From Ruminococcus flavefaciens (GTDB taxonomy: Bacteria > Bacillota > Clostridia > Oscillospirales > Ruminococcaceae), in contig NZ_FPIP01000001.1 of the NCBI RefSeq assembly GCF_900119075.1, positions 434,001 to 498,000 on the forward strand: a stretch of 64,000 nucleotides of DNA, in the 5' to 3' direction. Both the position numbers and the translations under genes were made by a program. Under the pieces are notes generated by a model. It saw only the letters and a list, made by a program, of their open reading frames with translations. It was not told the origin of the DNA and made no database searches. The first letter of the stretch is position 1. Every line of letters starts with the position of its first letter. This document shows, piece by piece, positions 58,192 to 64,000 of the stretch.

Positions 58192-59592
58192 TCAGTTTGC
58201 TGAAACTGCATTTGGACGCTCATATGAGCTGTCATACTCTTTTATTCTTGTGATATCTGCCGACATAACCACTGGACTTCCGTTATGATTAACGCTTATC
58301 TCTGCTGTCATATCCAATGCGTCCTCGCCGTTCATATTATGAAGAACTGCATGAACCTTGCATACGTGGATAGAAGGATCATATTCTGTAACTTCAAGCT
58401 TATCCATGATATGTCCGATACCTCTGCCTGCTTTGCCTTCGGAATCATAGCCGATATTTATATCGTTATATTCTGCTCTCTTCTCAATATAATTCTGAAT
58501 AGCTACTGCTGATGTGTATTCTGGTCTGTCGCCTGTTTCGATTGAACTTATTTTCCACTCACCGTTGATGAGGTTGAATGTAATAATTTTTTCATCGCCG
58601 TATTTAGCGTTTTCCCAGCCTGTATAAGGCGTTTTTACGAAACAAGATGCTTTGAAGCTATTATCTTCTGTTTCGAGTACATTAGGTTCAGTCGTTAAGC
58701 TTGTCAGGAATGAGTGCTTGCCGTTTGCGTAATAGGGAGCTGTTTCCGACTCTACAGTACGCTTTGAAACATACAGATTTCCGTTGTATTCAACGTAAAT
58801 TCCGATATTGATCGAAAAGGCTTCGTCATCACAAGTGTCTTTGCCATTTGGTCTGATGTCTACCCTGCTTCCGTTCTCGAACTTGCTTACATCTCCGCCA
58901 AGCCAGCTTTGTAAAGAAGATTCATACTCAACGTCCGCTGCATCTTTGAAGTTATCAGGCATTGTAAAGCTTTCATATGTTTCGCCGTAATGTTTTCTGT
59001 CTATTGAAGACGCAATCGGTGCTTTGTAGTACTCGTAGATATCCTGACAGCTCTTGAAGCGTTCATCAGTTACCTTGTAGAATGTTCGCTCTCCGCCGTA
59101 ATTATTTGACCATTCTTCTCTTGTGCTGTCATAGGTATAGAATGTTATGCTTTCATTGCTGTCATATGACACATCGCCGTATTGCATTACATTCAAACTG
59201 TCAATATAATGCTGTGTGAGCTCATTTGCAATTGCTTCATAATCATATTCAACAGGCGGCTCTGTTGGCTCCTCAGTTATTTCTGTTACAGCCTCGGCAG
59301 TTGTTTCTTCTTCGATGACCTCGGCAAACTGCTGAGCGTTCTTACTGCCCTTGTGGAGCAGTACTCCTGTTGTGCCTATACCGCCGACGATAATTGCGCA
59401 GGCTGCTGCTATACCGACATATTTCATTATGCCGTGACCGCTGCGCACTTCAACGCCTGATACGGATTCGGTATATTCATTTGTATTCAGCTTTATTTTG
59501 TTCTCACGTTTACTCATGTCAAGTACCTCTTTTCTGCACCGCTCGTCAGGTGTCAAGCGGTCTGTTACTCTTTTATAATCATTCATATTCAT
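58192..59592 (-). CDS. membrane-anchored anti-sigma-like protein
   Basis: A 466-aa protein with a cytoplasmic N-terminus of about 53 residues, one span (about 55-80, rich in Ala/Ile/Gly), a Glu/Thr-rich linker (90-115) and a large extracytoplasmic domain of about 350 residues that I do not recognise. Its start overlaps the ECF sigma stop in an ATGA arrangement, so I infer the cognate anti-sigma factor. No zinc HxxxCxxC motif is seen in the cytoplasmic part, so it is not a ZAS-type anti-sigma. Confidence 0.7.
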   Translation of the reverse strand: MNMNDYKRVTDRLTPDERCRKEVLDMSKRENKIKLNTNEYTESVSGVEVRSGHGIMKYVGIAAACAIIVGGIGTTGVLLHKGSKNAQQFAEVIEEETTAEAVTEITEEPTEPPVEYDYEAIANELTQHYIDSLNVMQYGDVSYDSNESITFYTYDSTREEWSNNYGGERTFYKVTDERFKSCQDIYEYYKAPIASSIDRKHYGETYESFTMPDNFKDAADVEYESSLQSWLGGDVSKFENGSRVDIRPNGKDTCDDEAFSINIGIYVEYNGNLYVSKRTVESETAPYYANGKHSFLTSLTTEPNVLETEDNSFKASCFVKTPYTGWENAKYGDEKIITFNLINGEWKISSIETGDRPEYTSAVAIQNYIEKRAEYNDINIGYDSEGKAGRGIGHIMDKLEVTEYDPSIHVCKVHAVLHNMNGEDALDMTAEISVNHNGSPVVMSADITRIKEYDSSYERPNAVSAN

Positions 59593-60071
59593 AGTCGGAG
59601 CTCCTTTCCAAGAATATCCTTAAGCTTTTTACGTGCACGGTATAGCTGAGTCTGTATTGCGGTCTCTTTATCACCTGTAATGGCACTTATCTCTTTTATT
59701 GAGTATTCCTCATAATAAAAGAGGTGAATAACTGTCCTGTATTTCTTCGGAAGTGACATTACAGCATGATATACGTCGCTTTCCTCTTGTGTTTCGAAGA
59801 CAAGACTTGCTTCTTCAAGCGGTATCGAGGTCAGGGAGTACTTATATCGCAAAGAACGGAACAGATCCCTGCATTTGTTGACAGTTACTTTAAGCAGCCA
59901 GCTTTTCTCCTTTGTTTCGTCCTCAAAAACAATGTCAGCGGAAAAGCGGCTGATAAACACCTCCTGCATTATATCCTCAGCGTCAGCTTTATTCTTACAG
60001 TAAGCAAACGCCATTCGATAGACGGCATTACTGTATTTATCGTATATTTCCGTCATTTTTTCGGAATCCAT
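59589..60071 (-). CDS. ECF-type RNA polymerase sigma factor
   Basis: A 160-aa sigma-70 family protein with only regions 2 and 4. Region 2 reads VYRMAFAYCKNKADAEDIMQ and EVFISRF; region 4 reads SLPKKYRTVIHLFYYEEYS with the helix-turn-helix IKEISAITGDKETAIQTQLY and a closing RARKKLKDIL. It is cotranscribed with the membrane protein downstream, the usual ECF/anti-sigma layout. No ECF-type promoter could be read upstream with confidence. Confidence 0.93.
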   Translation of the reverse strand: MDSEKMTEIYDKYSNAVYRMAFAYCKNKADAEDIMQEVFISRFSADIVFEDETKEKSWLLKVTVNKCRDLFRSLRYKYSLTSIPLEEASLVFETQEESDVYHAVMSLPKKYRTVIHLFYYEEYSIKEISAITGDKETAIQTQLYRARKKLKDILGKELRL

Positions 60072-60146
60072 CGTTTGCTTCCTTTCTTTTTGAAGTACTT
60101 CACTAATAAAACGAAAAAGCTATCTCAAATATCACACAAAAAATAA

Positions 60147-60169
60147 AATCGGCACAAAAAGTGCCGATT
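60147..60169. terminator. bidirectional-looking terminator
   Basis: AATCGGCAC/GTGCCGATT stem with an A5 loop, T-run on the plus side and A/T-rich flank on the other; it separates the sigma factor gene from DUF624. Confidence 0.75.
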
Positions 60170-60173
60170 ATTT

Positions 60174-61097
60174 TTAGGATATTCTTTTTCCCTTGCCTTT
60201 TGCTCGCTTTTCAATAGGCTTTTCCTTGCCGCCCATGTCCTCGAAGATACGCTCGTCTTCGTCGGGAGTATCGTCAATAAGCTCGGGGTTTATCTCGCCT
60301 ATGCTTGTGTAATATGGATTAATAACATATTTCTGTATCACAGGATAGCTGATAAAGCAGCTGAACAGACACAGGAATGCTGCTGGAAAAAATGGCAGCA
60401 GAAGCATGAATACAGGGAATACGAAGAACAAGAACACTCCCATAATCGCAAGTGTCAGCAATGAAACGATAAATATAATGAAATTCTGCTTCAATGCTAC
60501 AAAAGCGAGGGCAAATGAGTTCTTCAACAGATTTTTCAGAGATAATGTTGTCGCAATCATCATCGGGAAGATGTAATAATTCATTATCAAGATAACGAGG
60601 AACAAACTGAATGCAATAACCATAGGTACATACATTATCTTAGACCCTGTTTGGATAGCGATTGCAGGATAGACCTGAAATGACGCAAATGCTGACGCAA
60701 GTACAAGACAGTCGATAAAGCCGACTATAGCGGCATTTTTGAAGTTGTTTTTGAATGCGTCCCAGAAGTCACGCCATATAAATGTGTGCTTTTCGATTAC
60801 AAACGCCTTTATTACCTTGGTCATTCCTGCTGTAGCAGGTCCGATGAGAACTGCGAAAATCACCAATAAAGCGACTGTGGATATTACAAAGCCATTATAA
60901 TTGTTCTTGAATATTGCCAGTGCAAATAATATCAGCAGAAATGGCAGGAAAAATAACATATAGATAAAATTAAGTGCCAGAAGTTTCCAGAATTTTCTGC
61001 CAAGTATGTCAAAAAAAAGTGCAGCTCCTTTCTTTTTAGGAGCGTTTTTGGCTATACCCGAGCCTGCGCTGACATAATCCTTGAAAAAAATGCCCAA
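60174..61097 (-). CDS. DUF624 (YesL-like) membrane protein
   Basis: A 307-aa protein with about five or six spans and the DUF624 pattern (WKLLALNFIYMLFFLPFLLI, then FIWRDFWDAFKNNFKNAAIVG). Its tail is charged (residues 270-307, Asp/Glu then Lys/Arg). Such proteins often sit beside carbohydrate uptake genes, though none is here. The role is unknown. SpoIIM-like gene is 18 bp upstream, so the pair may be cotranscribed. Confidence 0.82.
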   Translation of the reverse strand: MGIFFKDYVSAGSGIAKNAPKKKGAALFFDILGRKFWKLLALNFIYMLFFLPFLLILFALAIFKNNYNGFVISTVALLVIFAVLIGPATAGMTKVIKAFVIEKHTFIWRDFWDAFKNNFKNAAIVGFIDCLVLASAFASFQVYPAIAIQTGSKIMYVPMVIAFSLFLVILIMNYYIFPMMIATTLSLKNLLKNSFALAFVALKQNFIIFIVSLLTLAIMGVFLFFVFPVFMLLLPFFPAAFLCLFSCFISYPVIQKYVINPYYTSIGEINPELIDDTPDEDERIFEDMGGKEKPIEKRAKGKGKRIS

Positions 61098-61115
61098 TTG
61101 AAATTCCTCCGATTT

Positions 61116-61703
61116 CTATCTGCGGAAAGAACTGTAGAGATGCAATATAGCTCCGTCAGCCGCAGAAATAAATATTGAAAAAATAATAAGTACGATAAAT
61201 CTGAGACAATACAGCTTGAAACTTATACTGTTTTCGCTGCTGTCGTATTTATTGGTGCAGAAAGCAAGGATAGCCCTTGAATTCCGAACGGATTCCCTTA
61301 CTGATACTGCGGCAATAAACGCAGCAGCGGCAGCTCTTGGCAAAAAAGTGAAAACAACAGACAGCACAGCGCCTTTGCCGTAAACAACATACATCATTGC
61401 TGCCGACACGCCTATACCTATCCCTCTGTATATGAGCAGAGCAAGTCCGCAGGCTCGTCCGAATGCAAATAATCCTGCAAGATAGGCTGCACCTAAAAAC
61501 AGAAGCAGCGATATAAAAGCATGCAGTGAAGCCCTCCACGAAAAGGACTGCGTAAAAAGCATCTGATTTATCCAAACAGAAGCCGAAAACTGTCCTTTGC
61601 CCGCAATAAATGCGCCTATTGCAATGCCTATGATAATAAATATCATGTAAAAAAGCAGACTTGTCCCGTCTTTTTTATTGTTGAACGTACTTATTTGTTT
61701 CAT
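61116..61703 (-). CDS. SpoIIM-like membrane protein
   Basis: A 195-aa protein with five or six spans. The pattern FLGAAYLAGLFAFGRACGLA followed by a RGIGIGVSAAMMY loop matches SpoIIM, part of the DMP peptidoglycan machinery used in engulfment. Start ATG 61703 has AAAGGA 9 bp upstream; in-frame GTG and ATG codons before it overlap this site. SpoIID and SpoIIP are not in the window, so a sporulation function is not proven. Confidence 0.75.
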   Translation of the reverse strand: MKQISTFNNKKDGTSLLFYMIFIIIGIAIGAFIAGKGQFSASVWINQMLFTQSFSWRASLHAFISLLLFLGAAYLAGLFAFGRACGLALLIYRGIGIGVSAAMMYVVYGKGAVLSVVFTFLPRAAAAAFIAAVSVRESVRNSRAILAFCTNKYDSSENSISFKLYCLRFIVLIIFSIFISAADGAILHLYSSFRR

Positions 61704-61753
61704 GCACATCATTCCTTTCACAGAAATATATGCGCATGATAATTATTTTAGAC

Positions 61754-62554
61754 TTATTTTGAAAGCTCGTATGCTCTCTTTGTACAGCTTTCGCAGCAAT
61801 TCTTTACTACATCTGTAAGATTGCCCTCGTAAAGTCTGTCAAGACCTGCAAGAGTAGTTCCTCCCGGTGAGGATACCATTTTTATGAGTTCGTCGATCGA
61901 ATAGCCTGAATCGGTTATCATCTTTGCTGAACCGATAAGACTCTGTGTGAAAAGCTCTTCAGCTGCCGCCTTGTCGATACCAACTGAAGCTGCGTAATCA
62001 ATGAAGCCCTTTGCGAAGAGATAAATAAATGCAGGGCTGCTGCCGTTAATAGCGATTATCTCCTTCATTTTATCCTTTGAGATAACTGCTGCCTTACCGC
62101 ATATCTTGAAGATGTTGAGAACGACATCAAATTCTTCATCTGTAACACGCTCGTTTCTTGAAAGTGCAGAAGCGCCCTCGCCTAAAAGGAGAGGAGTGTT
62201 AGGCATTACAAGAACTACCTTTGCGTCGGGAATAGTTTTCTTTGCGATAAATTCGTCGCCGATACCAGCGGCGATAGAGATTATAACAGTGTCTTTTGTT
62301 GTGTGTGCGGATATTGCCTCAAGTACGCCCTCGATTATCTGTGGCTTAACTGCAAGAAAAACATATTTGCAATTCTCCATTATCTCCTTTTCGGAAGAGC
62401 AGCCGTTTACTCCGTATTCAGCAAGAGCAGCAAGCTTTTCTGTGCATGGATCAAATGCGAAAAGCTTTACCTCAGCTTCGAGAGTGCTTGTTGAGATTCC
62501 TTTCATTATTGCGGTGCCCATGTTTCCTGCACCGATAAAACCTATATTCATCAT
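61754..62554 (-). CDS. proC: pyrroline-5-carboxylate reductase
   Basis: Makes L-proline from 1-pyrroline-5-carboxylate with NAD(P)H. The dinucleotide motif GFIGAGNMGTAIM starts at residue 5; AVKPQIIEGVL and the C-terminal signature VSSPGGTTLAGLDRLYEGNL are diagnostic. At 266 aa it has the normal length. It is a single gene between the SpoIIM-like gene and the divergent plus-strand set. Confidence 0.97.
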   Translation of the reverse strand: MMNIGFIGAGNMGTAIMKGISTSTLEAEVKLFAFDPCTEKLAALAEYGVNGCSSEKEIMENCKYVFLAVKPQIIEGVLEAISAHTTKDTVIISIAAGIGDEFIAKKTIPDAKVVLVMPNTPLLLGEGASALSRNERVTDEEFDVVLNIFKICGKAAVISKDKMKEIIAINGSSPAFIYLFAKGFIDYAASVGIDKAAAEELFTQSLIGSAKMITDSGYSIDELIKMVSSPGGTTLAGLDRLYEGNLTDVVKNCCESCTKRAYELSK

Positions 62555-62726
62555 AGCTATAGCTCCTTATGTAATAATGCACTATTTATTATACATCACT
62601 TTGTACAAAAAAGCAAGTGTATTTTTTGCGTTATTCAATGATTAGCGGCGTTTTTTTGCGGCGTTTATTGACTTTTTATAATTAGGGTGATAAAATTAGA
62701 TTATTCAGTCGGCGGAGGGAACAAAA

Positions 62727-62999
62727 ATGGACAGAAAGAAACCCAAAAACAACAAAATAACACGCTATTCCAACAGTGTTATCTATTATAAAAGTCTTTC
62801 ATGCAGGGCAAGTATATACGAGGACAGGCTTATAACTGATTTTTGTAAAAAGAACAGGATGTCTAAGAGCATTTTTCTTGCTTCTGCGGCTATGTATTGC
62901 ATAAATAACAATATAAGCGCAAAGGAACTGCTAAACAGCACTGCTACCTCTGAAAACTTTGATTTCAGGGAATATAAGGAAGATGAATATGAATTATGA
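62727..62999 (+). CDS. uncharacterised basic protein, possible ribbon-helix-helix
   Basis: A 90-aa Lys/Arg/Asn-rich protein with an N-terminal basic patch and a central SCRASIYEDRLITDFCKKNR then MSKSIFLASAAMYCINNN segment. That order (a short strand, then two helices) resembles a ribbon-helix-helix DNA-binding unit, which I cannot confirm. It has GGAGGG upstream and overlaps the start of the radical SAM gene by 11 bp, so the two are coupled. Confidence 0.6.
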   Translation: MDRKKPKNNKITRYSNSVIYYKSLSCRASIYEDRLITDFCKKNRMSKSIFLASAAMYCINNNISAKELLNSTATSENFDFREYKEDEYEL

Positions 63000-63876
63000 A
63001 TGCAAGCTTTGTCCGAGAGAATGCGGAACTGACAGGACAAAGGAAAAAGGTTTCTGCGGTGCTGGAGATAAAGCTGTAGTCGCAAGAGCTTCACTGCACA
63101 AATGGGAGGAACCTTGTATTTCCTATAAAAACGGCGCAGGAACTGTTTTCTTTTCAGGCTGCAATCTGCATTGTTGTTTCTGTCAGAACAATAAAATAAG
63201 CAATGAGCTTTTCGGAAAAGAGATATCTGACGAGAAATTAAGCGAAATTTTTCTGCGATTGCAGGACATGGGAGCAGATAATATTGACCTTGTTACTCCG
63301 ACACATTTCGTTCCGAATATTATAAAAGCTCTTGATATGGCAAAAAATAAACTGACCATACCTGTAGTCTACAACTGCGGCGGCTATGAATCAGTAAAAA
63401 CTATCGAAATGCTCGACGGATATATAGATATCTATCTGCCGGATATGAAATACTTTTCCTCAGAAATATCAGCAAAGTACTCCAATGCTCCTGATTATTT
63501 TGAAAGAGCTTCGGCGGCAGCGCTTGCAATGATAAAGCAGACAGGAGAACTTAAATTCAACGACGAAGGCGGTCTTTTGAAAGGCACTGTAATACGTCAT
63601 ATGGTACTCCCCTCTCACAGACATGATTCCATGGAAATAATCAGGTGGATAGCTGAAAATACGTCTCCCAAAAATGTACTTGCAAGTATAATGAACCAGT
63701 ATACGCCTTTTGAATTTATCTCTGATGAATATCCCGAGCTAAAACGCCGCGTTACGAAAATGGAATACAACAGCGTTGTGAATCTTGCAGCTGAGCTTGG
63801 TATCAACGGCTTTACTCAGCAAAAAAGCTCTGCTTCACAGGAATATGTGCCCGATTTTGACCTTTCGGGAATATAA
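62989..63876 (+). CDS. radical SAM protein related to pyruvate-formate lyase activating enzymes
   Basis: A 295-aa protein of the COG1313 type. The N-terminal CKLCPRECGTDR and GFCG cluster is followed by the radical SAM motif in FSGCNLHCCFCQNNKIS (CxxxCxxC). I use ATG 62989 with AGGA 8 bp upstream; nearer ATG 62983 lies too close to it. Family members are annotated as PflA-like, but their target glycyl-radical proteins are largely unknown, and no pfl-type gene is in the window. Confidence 0.85.
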   Translation: MNYECKLCPRECGTDRTKEKGFCGAGDKAVVARASLHKWEEPCISYKNGAGTVFFSGCNLHCCFCQNNKISNELFGKEISDEKLSEIFLRLQDMGADNIDLVTPTHFVPNIIKALDMAKNKLTIPVVYNCGGYESVKTIEMLDGYIDIYLPDMKYFSSEISAKYSNAPDYFERASAAALAMIKQTGELKFNDEGGLLKGTVIRHMVLPSHRHDSMEIIRWIAENTSPKNVLASIMNQYTPFEFISDEYPELKRRVTKMEYNSVVNLAAELGINGFTQQKSSASQEYVPDFDLSGI

Positions 63877-63900
63877 AAAGCTCCAATACGGAGCTTTTTT
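63875..63900 (+). terminator. intrinsic terminator
   Basis: AAAAAGCTCC/GGAGCTTTTTT stem with T-run, directly after the radical SAM gene. Confidence 0.88.
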
Positions 63901-63943
63901 AATTTTTGTGTCACAAATAGCGTTTCAAATGTGTTATATGTTA

Positions 63944-63955
63944 TGAAACGTTTCA
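63944..63955. promoter_or_regulatory. LacI/CcpA-type operator TGAAACGTTTCA
   Basis: A 12-bp perfect palindrome 14 bp before the start codon of the last gene, and overlapping the end of its promoter region. This pattern is common for LacI-family repressors; a half copy (CGTTTCAAAT) lies at 63921. The gene is unknown beyond its start. Confidence 0.55.
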
Positions 63956-63969
63956 ATCGAGGTGATAAA

Positions 63970-64000
63970 ATGACTTATGACGAATCTGAAAAGCTGAAAA
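63970..64000 (+). CDS. start of a gene cut by the window end
   Basis: ATG 63970 follows GAGGTGAT by 3 bp and reads MTYDESEKLK before the window ends. Nothing more can be said of the product. The palindrome just upstream suggests a sugar-responsive gene, which is inference only. Confidence 0.5.
   Translation, partial: MTYDESEKLK

Overview
The window looks like chromosome from an anaerobic, low-to-moderate GC Clostridia bacterium of the Ruminococcus type. This is inferred from gene content, not from a marker gene. The pointers are a secreted esterase carrying a cellulosomal dockerin, a sortase module, anaerobic ribonucleotide reductase, sporulation-related remnants (Spo0A-type DNA-binding domain, BofA, SpoIIM) and a fumarate-to-succinate electron-transfer locus. 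Most genes are on the minus strand. I see no integrase, transposase, prophage or CRISPR array.

Layout. 0-9 kb: small Cys/Gly-rich peptide, clpX-clpP-tig proteostasis cluster, a phosphoesterase, thrC, then yraN-rnhB-rbgA-lepB-rplS with a hairpin-rich rplS leader. 9-14.1 kb: methyltransferase, a radical-SAM pair, an unknown protein, a GNAT acetyltransferase, cdd and a DUF896 protein. 14.2-19.6 kb: plus-strand group (EF-P 5-aminopentanone reductase-like SDR, HD hydrolase, LtaS-type sulfatase, FlK-type thioesterase) convergent with an HtrA protease. 19.67-20.31 kb: no ordinary gene, but a promoter- and terminator-bounded ~630-nt minus-strand transcript with a repeated motif. Next come a DUF1292 gene, 6S RNA, and nrdD-nrdG with NrdR-type boxes. 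24.2-26.3 kb: degenerate SGNH protein, zinc-ribbon protein, pyrE.

26.3-42.9 kb is the metabolic centrepiece. It reads, in transcription order, fumC, hdrB, hdrC, hdrA, flxD, flxC, flxB, flxA, an Fe-S subunit, a fumarate reductase flavoprotein, and an AspT/YidE-type transporter. The redox sensor rex, NADP-isocitrate dehydrogenase and aconitase lie just upstream. The gene content suggests soluble NADH-driven fumarate reduction, perhaps with flavin-based electron bifurcation to ferredoxin, ending in succinate. No membrane anchor or cytochrome b subunit is encoded here.

43-51.5 kb: heterodimeric ABC exporter, a UDPGP-family uridylyltransferase, a three-gene sortase module whose substrate has a non-canonical sorting signal, and the dockerin esterase. 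51.5-52.6 kb: tRNA-Arg(ACG), tRNA-Lys(TTT), and a receiver-less Spo0A DNA-binding domain gene whose promoter carries four GNCGA boxes spaced exactly 10 bp apart. 52.6-64 kb: acyl-CoA synthetase, pyrimidine phosphorylase, BofA-like gene with three unknown small genes, phosphodiesterase, ECF sigma/anti-sigma pair, DUF624 and SpoIIM-like membrane proteins, proC, a PflA-related radical SAM protein, and the start of a gene preceded by a LacI-type palindrome.
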